NCBI GenBank assembly: GCA_007118295.1
Contig: SKRW01000173.1
Location: forward strand, 1 to 41,944
Reading direction: 5' to 3'
Length of the DNA stretch: 41,944 bases
From: Paracoccaceae bacterium
Lineage (GTDB): Bacteria > Pseudomonadota > Alphaproteobacteria > Rhodobacterales > Rhodobacteraceae
Shown here: piece by piece, positions 26,640-36,545 of the stretch
How positions within the stretch are numbered: the stretch's first letter is position 1
Layout of the letters: each line of letters starts with the position of its first letter
The notes under the pieces: model-generated
Seen by the model: only the letters and a program-made list of their open reading frames with translations
Databases searched by the model: none
What the model was told of the DNA's origin: nothing
Position numbers and translations under genes: made by a program

Positions 26640-28085
26640 ATGTCCCTGTCGCTTGCCCTATCCGCGTCCATGAGCGGGATCGCCCTGACCTCGCGCGCCA
26701 CCCAGCTTGTCGCGGACAATATCGCAAACCAGCAGACCGAAGGTTATGGTGTCCGCTCGCTCGATCAGGCGGCGCGGTCGCTTGGCGGCACGGGCAGCGG
26801 GGTCGTGGCCCTGGGCATCCACCGCGACACGGACCCCGGCCTGATTGCCGAGCATCGCAAGGCGTCGGCGCAATCTGCTCGCCATCAGCAGGTCACCGAA
26901 TTCTGGAACAGGGTCGAGGCCACAATCGGAATACCGGGCGAAGCGGGAAGTCTCAACCAGCGTATGGACGCCCTTGAAATCGCGCTTGGCCATGCTGCGG
27001 CACAGCCGGATTCGCAGGCGCTCCTGCATCAGGTCGCGCAGGCCACGACCGATATCGCACATGGGTTTCTTGCTATCCAGACCAGTTTGCAACACTCCCG
27101 CAATTCTGCAGATGCGTTGATCGCACGTGATGTGGACACCCTGAACGACACCTTGTCAGAACTCGCGCGGCTGAACCGTGAAATTCAGCGCCAGACCCTG
27201 ACTGGCGGTGCGCCGCATGCGCTGATGGATAATCGACAGCGCCTTATAGACCAGATCGCCGAGATCGTGCCCGTGACGGAGATCATGCGCGAGAATGGCC
27301 GTATTGCCCTTCTGGCGGAAGATGGCTCGATCCTGGTCGACCGGGACGCGGCACAATTCGGTTTTACCCGGACAACCGCGATTTCCCCCGAGGACCGGGT
27401 CGAGACAGGCGCGCTGTCAGGCTTGTCACTGAACGACCGCGCTGTCCCACCGGGGTCCGCGCTACTGTCCGAGGGCCGCCTTGGTGCCGCTTTTGCAGTG
27501 CGCGACCGGTTCGCACCAGAACTACAGCAATCGCTGGATCAGATCGCCACAGATCTGGTGACCCGATTCACGCAGGCCGAGGCCAGCCCGACAACGCCAG
27601 CAGGGGCTTTCGGCCTACTGGTGCCAGAGGGAGTTTTGGCATGGCCAGCCAGCCAGCCCGGACTGGCCGGTCGGTTGCGGCTGAACCCGCTCGCAGACCC
27701 GGCGGCGGGGGGGGATGTCACGCTGCTGCGCTCGGGGCTGCATGCGGCGCAACCGGCAGCGGTATCTGACAACCAGCACCTGACGCGCTTGCGCGATGCG
27801 CTGACCCAGATGTCACAGTTGCCCGGCGCAATGTCACCGCACAGGGCTGCATCCGGCCATGTGACCGATATGCTTTCACAGGTCGCCACTGCGCGGCTTG
27901 GCGCCGAGCAGCGCAGTGCGTCCAGCACTGCGCGCTTCACCGCACTGCAAGAGAGTGTCGCGGCGCGCGGTGTCGATACCGATGCCGAGCTTGGCAAACT
28001 CCTGCTTCTGGAACAGGCTTACGCCGCAAACGCGCGGGTATTGGCAACACTTGACGCGATGTTGCGAAGAATTCTGGAGATCTAG
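26640..28085 (+). CDS. flgK: Flagellar hook-associated protein FlgK
   Basis: MSLSLALSASMSGIALTSRATQLVADNIANQQTEGYGVRSLD... ending LLLLEQAYAANARVLATLDAMLRRILEI. Confidence 0.92.
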   Translation: MSLSLALSASMSGIALTSRATQLVADNIANQQTEGYGVRSLDQAARSLGGTGSGVVALGIHRDTDPGLIAEHRKASAQSARHQQVTEFWNRVEATIGIPGEAGSLNQRMDALEIALGHAAAQPDSQALLHQVAQATTDIAHGFLAIQTSLQHSRNSADALIARDVDTLNDTLSELARLNREIQRQTLTGGAPHALMDNRQRLIDQIAEIVPVTEIMRENGRIALLAEDGSILVDRDAAQFGFTRTTAISPEDRVETGALSGLSLNDRAVPPGSALLSEGRLGAAFAVRDRFAPELQQSLDQIATDLVTRFTQAEASPTTPAGAFGLLVPEGVLAWPASQPGLAGRLRLNPLADPAAGGDVTLLRSGLHAAQPAAVSDNQHLTRLRDALTQMSQLPGAMSPHRAASGHVTDMLSQVATARLGAEQRSASSTARFTALQESVAARGVDTDAELGKLLLLEQAYAANARVLATLDAMLRRILEI

Positions 28086-28088
28086 AGC

Positions 28089-29096
28089 ATGATCGACGCA
28101 CATTTTGGTGACATGGCCCGACATCGCGCCTTTCAGCGGCACGCAAGCGGGCTGAAACAGAAGATATCGGTCCGCGGCACCGAGCTTGCCAAAGGCGTCG
28201 TGTCAGACAAGACGCGTCATCTCGGGGGGGATTTTTCAATGCTCGCTGGCGTCACGAAAGCGCTTGAACTTGCATCAGCCCGTCAGCGCATCACCAGGGA
28301 CGCGCAGCTTTTCCTGGAGGTCCAGCAACTTGCAGTCGGCGACATACAGACCATCGTTCAGAAAGCAGTCCTCGACCTCAGGATACTCGAAACAAACGAC
28401 TATTCGACGTCATCTGCAATCGCCAGCAACGCAATGAGGTCTGGTCTTGATCAGATTGTCGGGCGCCTGAACACGACGCTTGCGGGCCGGGCCGTGATGG
28501 CAGGCGTGGCCAGCGACGCCCCCGCAGTCGCCCACCCGGACGCCCTGCTCGATGCGCTGATCGCAGATTTGCCAGCGGGCGCATCTGCGCATTCGGTTCA
28601 TGACCATGTCGTCCAATGGTTCGCCCCCGGTGGTGGTTTTGACAGCACAGGATACTCAGGTGATGCCGCACGGTCGGCACGTCTGGATCTGGGACAGGGC
28701 AACAGCGCGTCGCTTGATGTGACGGCGCAGGACCCCGCCTTGCGGGGGACACTCGCAGCCTTCGCAACCGGTGCGCTGGTGTCGCGAGGGGTCCTTGCGC
28801 TGGACCCGTCTGCGCAACGCGCACTGCTGACGCACGCGACGGATGATCTGGCGCGATCAGACACTGCACTTATCGGACTTGCAGCCCGGATCGGGACCGA
28901 AGAGGCCCATCTTGCCGCCGCGGGCAGCCGTGCTGCAGCCGAGTATAGCGCCATGCGGATTGCACAGACCGACTTGATCGAAGCAGACCCTTATGAGGCC
29001 GCAACACTGCTGGAACAGGCCATATCACAGCTCGACATACTCTATAGCCTGACAGCGCGCCTGTCGCGCTTGTCACTTGCGGAATACCTGCGATGA
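28089..29096 (+). CDS. flgL: Flagellar hook-associated protein FlgL (flagellin-like)
   Basis: Between flgK and flgI; MARHRAFQRHASGLKQKISVRGTELAKGVVSDKTRHLGGDFSMLAGVTKALE...; C-term TLLEQAISQLDILYSLTARLSRLSLAEYLR. Confidence 0.82.
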   Translation: MIDAHFGDMARHRAFQRHASGLKQKISVRGTELAKGVVSDKTRHLGGDFSMLAGVTKALELASARQRITRDAQLFLEVQQLAVGDIQTIVQKAVLDLRILETNDYSTSSAIASNAMRSGLDQIVGRLNTTLAGRAVMAGVASDAPAVAHPDALLDALIADLPAGASAHSVHDHVVQWFAPGGGFDSTGYSGDAARSARLDLGQGNSASLDVTAQDPALRGTLAAFATGALVSRGVLALDPSAQRALLTHATDDLARSDTALIGLAARIGTEEAHLAAAGSRAAAEYSAMRIAQTDLIEADPYEAATLLEQAISQLDILYSLTARLSRLSLAEYLR

Positions 29097-30205
29097 ACAG
29101 AGCCTCCTGTCTCGTGCTGTTTCTGACCGGGCTGTTCGTGTGCGTTGCCGCCACTGCAAGCGCATCCGTCAGACTCAAGGACCTGGTCGAATTCGACGGG
29201 GTGCGCGGCAATGACCTGCTGGGGTATGGCCTTGTGGTTGGTCTGAATGGCACCGGTGACAGCCTGCGCAACGCCCCTTTCACCGAAGACATGATGTCGA
29301 ACATCCTCGAACGGCTGGGCGTCAATGTGACGGGCGAACAGTTCCGGCCACGCAATGTCGCTGCAGTCATTGTCACGGCAACCTTGCCGCCATTCGCACG
29401 CTCTGGCGGGCGGGTTGACGTGACGGTCTCGGCCATTGGCGATGCCACTAGCCTGCTGGGCGGCACGCTGGTGATGACACCTCTGAACGGCGCGGACGGC
29501 ACGATCTATGCCGTCGCGCAAGGCACGATCATTGCGGGGGGCGCCTCGGTCGAGGGGCAGGGCGCCCGCGAAGTGCGTGGCGTCCCCACTTCGGGAACCA
29601 TTCCGATGGGGGCACGGGTCGAGCGAGAGGTGGATTTCGAACTGTCCGAACTCAGCCGTATACGGCTGGCCCTGCGGGTCCCCGATTTCACGACCGCTGC
29701 GCAGATCGAACACGGAATCAACACCGCCTTTGGCAAAAGGGTTGCGCTGATGACGGATCCGGGCACGGTCGTGCTGGATATGGGCGCGACGGGCATGTCT
29801 TCGGTGGCGCATGCGCTTGCCCGGATCGAGAATATCACGGTCACGCCCCAGACCCGTGCGCGGGTTGTGGTCGACCAGCGTTCCGGGACTATCGTGCTCG
29901 GAGAGGATGTGCGCATCAGCCGGGTTGCTGTGGCGCAGGGCGGGCTGACCCTGCGGGTCGAAGAAACGCCACTGGTCGTTCAGCCCAACCCCTTTACCGA
30001 AGGCGAGACAGTGGTCGTGCCGCGCACCCGCGCCGAAATGGAAGATAACCCACCCGTTGGCCTTGCAGAACTGCGCGGCGGAACGTCACTTTCCGAAATC
30101 GTCGCGGGGCTGAACGCACTTGGGGTGGCACCGCGCGACATGATCGACATCCTGAACAGCATCAATGCGGCAGGGGCGCTTCATGCAGAACTGATCGTGC
30201 GCTAG
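29093..30205 (+). CDS. flgI: Flagellar P-ring protein FlgI
   Basis: SVRLKDLVEFDGVRGNDLLGYGLVVGLNGTGDSLRNAPFTEDMMSNILERLGVNV... through LAELRGGTSLSEIVAGLNALGVAPRDMIDILNSINAAGALHAELIVR; 4-bp overlap with flgL. Confidence 0.96.
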   Translation: MNRASCLVLFLTGLFVCVAATASASVRLKDLVEFDGVRGNDLLGYGLVVGLNGTGDSLRNAPFTEDMMSNILERLGVNVTGEQFRPRNVAAVIVTATLPPFARSGGRVDVTVSAIGDATSLLGGTLVMTPLNGADGTIYAVAQGTIIAGGASVEGQGAREVRGVPTSGTIPMGARVEREVDFELSELSRIRLALRVPDFTTAAQIEHGINTAFGKRVALMTDPGTVVLDMGATGMSSVAHALARIENITVTPQTRARVVVDQRSGTIVLGEDVRISRVAVAQGGLTLRVEETPLVVQPNPFTEGETVVVPRTRAEMEDNPPVGLAELRGGTSLSEIVAGLNALGVAPRDMIDILNSINAAGALHAELIVR

Positions 30206-30482
30206 GCAACGCTCGAAGGCCCGGCAATAGCGACCGACAGGAAAGTGTGTTGCGAACATATCCCGGAACGGCGCCGTCAGGGCTTTGCGCAAGCTGCAGC
30301 CTACCGCGCCGCATGGCAAATACGCGGCAACGCGGCGCCCCCTGCAGACGCAAGATGCCTGCCTGTGATCTGCTGATATCTGGAAAGGTCGCTTTTCATC
30401 TGTCCTGCGTCGTCAGTGCCTGTTCCTTCTGGCAGCGGATTTGCGAAGACCGGGCAAGTTTGCTGCAACTGGAGCCGCGCTC

Positions 30483-32969
30483 ATGAAAACCCATGTCAAA
30501 TCACTTGTCGTCGGCGGAGGTGCCGTCGGTGCTTCGATCGCCTATCATCTGGCAAAAGCGGGCTGGGACACGATGCTGCTGGAGCGCGACGAGCTGACCT
30601 CTGGCTCGACCTGGCACGCGGCGGGGCTGCTGCCCTTGTTCAACATGGGCTATGCGACCAGCCATATCCATGACTACAGCGTCAGGTTCTACAAGACGCT
30701 GGAGGCCGAAACCGGGCTGAATGCGGGGTTCTATGTCGTCGGAAACCTGCGCATGGCGCAAACCGCCGAGCGCATGGATGAATACATGCTCTATGCCTCG
30801 ACTGCCGAATCCGTCGGCATTCCCTATGAATGGATGACCCCTGCGCAGATCAAGGAGCGTTGGCCGCTTGTGCGCACCGAAGATTTGAAGGGCGCAATCT
30901 ATCACCCGACCGATGGATACATCAACCCCGCCGACGTGACCCAGGCCATGGCCAAGGGCGCGCGCCAGCATGGTGCCGAAATCATGCGCCGGGTGCAGGT
31001 GGATGGCTATCGCTGGACCGGCAGCGAATGGATCGTGTCCTGCACAAGGATGCTCGAAAAGGGCGGCAATCTGGTGCCCTCCGAGGAAAGTTTCGAGATC
31101 ACCGCCGAGCATGTGGTCACCGCCACGGGCAACCATGCGCAACGCACAGCGCGGCTGCTGGGCATCAAGATCCCCGCAATCCCGGTTGAACATCAGTATA
31201 TCGTCACCGAACCCGACCCGATGCTGGTCGAGTACCGCAAGACCCACCCCGAACACCCGGTCCTGCGTGACGCCGATGCGAAATGGTATGTCCGCGAGGA
31301 GCGCGGCGGCTGGATTCTGGGCCCCTATGAGCGCAACGCGCCGGCCTGTTTCGAATACGATGTGCCGCAGAGCTTCCGCGCCGACCTGTTCCCACTGGAT
31401 CTGGAACGGATTGAGGAAGAATACATGTCCATGATCCACCGGATCCCGTCATCGGAAACCGTGGGCCTCAAGGACGACTATAACGGCCCCATCTGCTACA
31501 CCCCCGATGGCAACCCGCTGGTCGGCCCCGTGCCGGGCCTGCGGAACATGTGGCTGGCCGAAGGGTTCAGCTTTGGCATCACCGCCGCCGGGGGCACCGG
31601 CCATTATCTGGCGCAGATGATGACGCAGGGCGAGGCCGAGATTGACATGGCGAGCCTGGACCCCCGGCGCTATGGCGACTGGATGACAACGGAATATGCC
31701 GCGCGCAAGAATGAAGAATGCTACGAGCATGTCTATATCCTGCACCACCCCGATGAAGAGCGTGAAGCCTGCCGCCCGCTGCGCACGGCCCCTTGTTATG
31801 ACCGGGTAAAGACACGCGGCGCGCAGTTCGGCTGCGTCAACGGGTTCGAGCGGCCCAATTACTACGCACCCGACGGGTTTGACGACCACGCGTCGCGCAG
31901 CTTCCGCCGGGGCGGGTGGTGGCAATATGCGGCAGAAGAGGCGAAGGCGATTCGCGAAGGCGTCGGCATGATCGACGCCACAGCCTTTACCAAGCATCTG
32001 GTGCGCGGACCGGGGGCGACGGCCTTTCTGGATTGGTTCACCTGCAACAAGCTGCCTTCGGTCGGGCGGATAAACCTGACCTATGCACTGACCGAAGCGG
32101 GCACTGTGCGCACCGAATATACCATCGTGCGGCTGGCCGAACATGAATATTACCTGATTTCGGCAGGCGCTTGGACGGCCTATGACGGCGATTATCTGCG
32201 CAAGGCCGCCGAGGACAGGATGGCCGATTTCGGCTGGATCGACATTCATGACGTGACCACGCAATGGGGTGTCTTTGCCGTTGCGGGCCCGAAATCACGC
32301 GATCTGCTGGGCCGATTGGCCAAGGATGCCGCACCCGACACTGTGCTGTCGAACAAGCGCTTTCCATGGCTGTCGATGCGCAAAATCGAGTTGGGCATGT
32401 GCCCGGTGCGCGCCGTGCGCGTGGCCTATACCGGCGAATTGGGCTGGGAATTGCACCACCCTATCGAGATGCAGAATTACCTCTTTGACCAGCTTATGGC
32501 GGCAGGCGAGGATGTGGGGCTAAAGCTGGTCGGCGCGCGCGCACAGAACTGGCTGCGGCAGGAAAAAAGCTATCGCGCCTTTGGCAACGAATTGGGCCGC
32601 GACGCAACACCGCTGGAGGCTGACCTACCGCGTTTTGTGGACCAGTCCAAGGACTTCCACGGCAAACAGGCCATGATGGAAACCGGCATCCGCGCCAAAT
32701 GCTGCACATTGCTAGTCGACGGGCCGTCAGATGCCGACCCCTGGGGGCGCGAGGCGCTTTATGACGGTGATACCAAGATCGGGCGTCTGACCTCGGGCGG
32801 GTATTCGGTGGCGTTCGGCAAATCCATCGGCATGGGCTATGTGCGGCCTGATCTGGCGGTCGAGGGCACGCGCCTGAAGGTGCGGATGCACGATGCCCTC
32901 TGGGATGCGGTTGTCACCTGCGACAGCCCCTATGACCCCAAGAACGAAACGATTCGCAAGGACGGCTGA
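30483..32969 (+). CDS. FAD-dependent oxidoreductase with C-terminal GcvT domains (dimethylglycine/sarcosine dehydrogenase-like)
   Basis: MKTHVKSLVVGGGAVGASIAYHLAKAGWDTMLLERDELTSGSTWHAAGLL (FAD Rossmann); C-terminal aminomethyltransferase regions YTGELGWELHHP, GDTKIGRLTSGGYSVAFGKSIGMGYV. Confidence 0.9.
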   Translation: MKTHVKSLVVGGGAVGASIAYHLAKAGWDTMLLERDELTSGSTWHAAGLLPLFNMGYATSHIHDYSVRFYKTLEAETGLNAGFYVVGNLRMAQTAERMDEYMLYASTAESVGIPYEWMTPAQIKERWPLVRTEDLKGAIYHPTDGYINPADVTQAMAKGARQHGAEIMRRVQVDGYRWTGSEWIVSCTRMLEKGGNLVPSEESFEITAEHVVTATGNHAQRTARLLGIKIPAIPVEHQYIVTEPDPMLVEYRKTHPEHPVLRDADAKWYVREERGGWILGPYERNAPACFEYDVPQSFRADLFPLDLERIEEEYMSMIHRIPSSETVGLKDDYNGPICYTPDGNPLVGPVPGLRNMWLAEGFSFGITAAGGTGHYLAQMMTQGEAEIDMASLDPRRYGDWMTTEYAARKNEECYEHVYILHHPDEEREACRPLRTAPCYDRVKTRGAQFGCVNGFERPNYYAPDGFDDHASRSFRRGGWWQYAAEEAKAIREGVGMIDATAFTKHLVRGPGATAFLDWFTCNKLPSVGRINLTYALTEAGTVRTEYTIVRLAEHEYYLISAGAWTAYDGDYLRKAAEDRMADFGWIDIHDVTTQWGVFAVAGPKSRDLLGRLAKDAAPDTVLSNKRFPWLSMRKIELGMCPVRAVRVAYTGELGWELHHPIEMQNYLFDQLMAAGEDVGLKLVGARAQNWLRQEKSYRAFGNELGRDATPLEADLPRFVDQSKDFHGKQAMMETGIRAKCCTLLVDGPSDADPWGREALYDGDTKIGRLTSGGYSVAFGKSIGMGYVRPDLAVEGTRLKVRMHDALWDAVVTCDSPYDPKNETIRKDG

Positions 32970-32980
32970 AACCTGAATGA

Positions 32981-33010
32981 CCCCGGATCGCATCCGGGGC
33001 CTTTGTCTTT
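32981..33010. terminator. Terminator hairpin between convergent GcvT-oxidoreductase and TAXI-TRAP permease genes
   Basis: CCCCGGAT-CGC-ATCCGGGG perfect 8-bp arms followed by CCTTTGTCTTT; another ATCCGGGGC copy at about 33011. Confidence 0.6.
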
Positions 33011-33022
33011 GATCCGGGGCGC

Positions 33023-35236
33023 TTAGCCTTGCAGGTTCTGCGATGCCGCGCGCGCGACATTGGCACGCTGCAAGAAGAACACCAGCCCCGCGACGCCCAG
33101 CCCGATCGCATCCGAAATCCAGCCACCCGAGATCATTGCGATGGCCGCGCCCCCGACCAGCACGCGCAGCGGCCAGGTGATCGCACCAAACAGCCACCCC
33201 TGCACCGCCGAGGCCAGCAGATAGATGCCCAGAAGCGCAGTAAAGAACACATGGATGATGTTGCCCCAGTCACCCTGCATCAACAGCCCGTCATTGAAGA
33301 AGAAGATGAACGGCACGATGAAGGCCGCAAGCCCGATCTTGAAGCTTTCGACACTCGTCTTCATCGGGTCTGATTGCGCAATCGCGGCGCCCGCATAGGC
33401 CGCCAGCGCCACGGGGGGCGTGATGGCCGACATGACCGCATAGTAGAAGATGAAGAAATGCGCCGTCAGCGGTTCGATCCCCATGCGGATCAGACCCGGC
33501 GCGATCACCGCCGCCGCCACGGCATAGGCCGCAGTCGTGGGCATGCCCATGCCAAGGATGATCGCAACCAGCATTGCGAACACCAGCGCCAACAACTGGC
33601 TTTGTCCCGCAAAGCCCAGCAGCAGCGACGAAAACCGCGTGCCGATCCCGGTCAGCGCGATCACGCCAACAATCACGCCCGCAGCCGCACAGACCGCCAC
33701 CAGTTGCAGCGACATGCGCGCGGCGATCTCGAACGCATAGAGGATTTCGCGCACCAGCATCTTGTGCGGGGTGAACCAGCTTACGACCGCCGCCGCGGCC
33801 ATGGCCAGCGTGCCTGCGCGGATCACGGAATAGCCCATGAACAGCGCGCCGATCAGGATGACAATCGGAATGAACAGGAACACACGCCGTGCCAGCACGT
33901 CAAATCGCGGTAGCATGTCCCGTGGCAGGCCCTTCATCCCCTTTTTCAGCGCTTCCTTGTCCACCATGAAATAGACGGACGTGAAATACAGGATCGCCGG
34001 GATGATCGCTGCGATAACAATGTCGCGGTAGGCGATGCCCGTGATCTCGGCCATGATGAACGCGCCCGCGCCCATGATGGGCGGCAGGATCTGCCCGCCA
34101 GACGACGCCGCCGCCTCGACCGAGGCCGCAGTTTGCGGGCGGTAGCCCACTTTCTTCATTAGCGGGATGGTCAGCGACCCGGTGGACACCACATTGCCCG
34201 CCGAGGTGCCGTTGATCATGCCCATCAGCCCCGATGCGAACACCGCGACCTTGGCAGGCCCGCCCCGCGCCCCGCCTGCGGCCGCAAAGGCGAAATTGAC
34301 GAAATACTCGCCCACCCGGCTGGCCTGCAAAAAGGCCGCAAACGTAATGAACAGGATGATATAGGTCGAGGAAATCGCCGTCGTCGGGCCAAGGATGCCA
34401 TTATCGGTGTAGATGAAGCCAAAGAACCGAGCAGGCGCATAGCCGCGATGGTTCAGAATGCCCGGCAGCCAGGGGCCAATAAAGCCATAGGCCAGAAACA
34501 CCGCCACGATGATCACCAGCGCCAGCCCCGCCAGCCGCCGCGTCAGTTCCAGGATCAGGATAATCCCGGCAATCGAGGCCCACATATCATTGGGATGCGG
34601 AAAAACCTGTGCGCGGGTGCGCAGGAAATCGGCGTGGCCAATGATATAGGTGCCCACCACAATCGCGGCGACGGCCAGCAGCGTATCGGCCAGCGACAGG
34701 CGCGAGCGGTTGCGGATCGGTTGAATCCAGCTTGCCACCAGTGCAAGGACTGTGCCGCCAATAAGCGGATAGCCAAAGGTCATCAGGTACTTCTCTGCGG
34801 GCGCGCCGGTCGCGATCCGGTCGCCAGTGCTCAGCATCAGAACGACCTGACCCAGCGCCAGCAGGATCAGCCCGCCACCGGCGGCCAGCAAGGCCTTTTC
34901 CAGCACCGAATAGGGCGCATCAGTGCTGTCATCATGCAGCGCGCGGGCAGAAAACAGGATGAAGCCCAGCGCCAGACCACCCGCGACATGGACCAACCGG
35001 TAACGCCATGGTTCCGTCAGATCGACCGACGGCAGACCCAGAAAATCGGTGATCCGGTCATGAATCCCGTTCATCGCACCGACATGGAACATGGTGTAGG
35101 CAATGCAAAGGGTCGTCACGACCAGACCGACCACACCTGCAAACACCCGTTGGTTACTGGTGACGATCTCGGCGTCGACGCCCTGTGCAATATTGTCGAT
35201 CTCGGCAGATTCTGGCTGCGCGGCTGATTGTGACAT
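33023..35236 (-). CDS. TAXI-type TRAP transporter fused permease (4TM/12TM fusion)
   Basis: MSQSAAQPESAEIDNIAQGVDAEIV...; VAVFASGLMGMINGTSAGNVVSTGSLTIPLMKKVGYRPQTAASVEAAASSGGQILPPIMGAGAFIMAEITG. Confidence 0.93.
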   Translation of the reverse strand: MSQSAAQPESAEIDNIAQGVDAEIVTSNQRVFAGVVGLVVTTLCIAYTMFHVGAMNGIHDRITDFLGLPSVDLTEPWRYRLVHVAGGLALGFILFSARALHDDSTDAPYSVLEKALLAAGGGLILLALGQVVLMLSTGDRIATGAPAEKYLMTFGYPLIGGTVLALVASWIQPIRNRSRLSLADTLLAVAAIVVGTYIIGHADFLRTRAQVFPHPNDMWASIAGIILILELTRRLAGLALVIIVAVFLAYGFIGPWLPGILNHRGYAPARFFGFIYTDNGILGPTTAISSTYIILFITFAAFLQASRVGEYFVNFAFAAAGGARGGPAKVAVFASGLMGMINGTSAGNVVSTGSLTIPLMKKVGYRPQTAASVEAAASSGGQILPPIMGAGAFIMAEITGIAYRDIVIAAIIPAILYFTSVYFMVDKEALKKGMKGLPRDMLPRFDVLARRVFLFIPIVILIGALFMGYSVIRAGTLAMAAAAVVSWFTPHKMLVREILYAFEIAARMSLQLVAVCAAAGVIVGVIALTGIGTRFSSLLLGFAGQSQLLALVFAMLVAIILGMGMPTTAAYAVAAAVIAPGLIRMGIEPLTAHFFIFYYAVMSAITPPVALAAYAGAAIAQSDPMKTSVESFKIGLAAFIVPFIFFFNDGLLMQGDWGNIIHVFFTALLGIYLLASAVQGWLFGAITWPLRVLVGGAAIAMISGGWISDAIGLGVAGLVFFLQRANVARAASQNLQG

Positions 35237-35311
35237 GGCTCCCCCGATCCGGTCAATCTGGCGGTCTTGAAGCACCGTTTCAAATGATGCTGAAATACCA
35301 GTAGTGGCTTC

Positions 35312-35343
35312 AAAAAAGGTCAGAGCGCATCCGCGCTCTGACC
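35312..35343 (-). terminator. Intrinsic terminator between TAXI SBP and TAXI permease genes
   Basis: Minus strand GGTCAGAGCGC-GGAT-GCGCTCTGACC followed by TTTTTTG: perfect 11-bp stem, tetraloop, T6 tract. Confidence 0.85.
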
Positions 35344-35368
35344 CCAGTCATTCAGGCAGATCGCAAGA

Positions 35369-36343
35369 TCAGCCCTGCAGATCTTCGGGGATCTCGATGC
35401 CGATTTCCTCGAAATAACGCACGGCACCCGGATGGAAGGGCAGGAACGAGTTGTTGCCCACATTTTCCGGCAGGGTCGCCGCGGCGGCTGCGTGGATTTG
35501 CAACATGCGGTCGTTGTTTTCCATCACCAGCTTGGTGATTTCATAGGCAAGGCTCTCAGGCATGTCGGCATGCGCAATGGCAAAGTTCCACATCGCAACC
35601 GACATCTGGTCTTCGTCCTGCACAGTGTAGGTACCTGCCGGAATCGTGAAGGGCGACACTTCGGGGTGACCTTCCATGATCTGTGCCAGTTCGTCTTCGG
35701 TAAAGCCGAACATCACGACATCCGCTTCGGCGGCCAGTTGCGAGAACGCACCAATCGGCAGACCGGCAGCAAAGACGAACGCATCGACCAGACCGTCTTT
35801 CAACTGGCCAGCTGTGTCAGCGGCACCTGCGTTCGAGACAGTCGCATTGATGCCGAGCGTGTTCAGGAAGCGCGGCCAGTAGGTACCGGGCGTGCCGCCA
35901 GCAGGGCCGACGCCGACGCGCCTGCCTTCAAAGTCGCTGACCGAGGTGATGCCGCTGGAGGCGAGCGCCACACCCTGAAAGGGTGTTTCATACATCGGAA
36001 ACAGCGCGCGGATTTCGCTATGCGGCAGGCCGGGGGCCAGTTCGCTTTCGCCGATCCATGCTTCATAGGCCGGGCCCATGGTGACCAGACCGATATCGTG
36101 GTCGCCCATCTGGGTCAGGGTCACGTTCTGCACCGGGCCGCCGGTGACTTCACCCGAGGCATTCAGCCCCAGTTCTTCGCCCAGAAAACCGGCCAGACCG
36201 TTGCCATAGACGAAATAGACGCCGCCCTGGCTGGCGGTGCCGACCGTCAGATCGGATGGCCATCCTGTCCGGTCCTGTGCCGAAGCTGCGGAAACAGACA
36301 TGATCGCTGCTGCGGCCAGAGCCGCAAAATTGGTATAACGCAT
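35369..36343 (-). CDS. TAXI-family TRAP transporter solute-binding protein
   Basis: MRYTNFAALAAAAIMSVSAASAQDRTGWPSDLTVGTASQGGVYFVYGNGLAGFLGEELGLNASGEVTGGPVQNVTLTQMGDHDIGLVTMGPAYEAW...; signal peptide. Confidence 0.93.
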   Translation of the reverse strand: MRYTNFAALAAAAIMSVSAASAQDRTGWPSDLTVGTASQGGVYFVYGNGLAGFLGEELGLNASGEVTGGPVQNVTLTQMGDHDIGLVTMGPAYEAWIGESELAPGLPHSEIRALFPMYETPFQGVALASSGITSVSDFEGRRVGVGPAGGTPGTYWPRFLNTLGINATVSNAGAADTAGQLKDGLVDAFVFAAGLPIGAFSQLAAEADVVMFGFTEDELAQIMEGHPEVSPFTIPAGTYTVQDEDQMSVAMWNFAIAHADMPESLAYEITKLVMENNDRMLQIHAAAAATLPENVGNNSFLPFHPGAVRYFEEIGIEIPEDLQG

Positions 36344-36467
36344 TGGGACCTCCCCTTGATGTGCGTATTCAATGCCCGCATCGCCCCCTCCACGGCGCGA
36401 TGCAGCACGACCGGAACACAAGCCGCCCCTGCCATTTATTGCAAGGCCGCCATGCGGAAAAACGTAA

Positions 36468-36479
36468 GGCGTTAACGCC
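36468..36479. promoter_or_regulatory. Perfect 12-bp palindrome GGCGTTAACGCC upstream of TAXI operon
   Basis: Self-complementary; between the two-component system 3' end and the TAXI SBP start (125 bp upstream of it). Confidence 0.35.
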
Positions 36480-36545
36480 AAAGCGGCAAGGATGTGTAGA
36501 AACCTACCCAAACAGGGGAGCTCCTGTGTCGAGAGTCACACATCC

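Noticed and set aside
30206-30482. Search for a small gene or RNA between flgI and the GcvT oxidoreductase
   Set aside because: 79-aa ORF has no RBS or family features, and no convincing structured RNA could be supported by eye.
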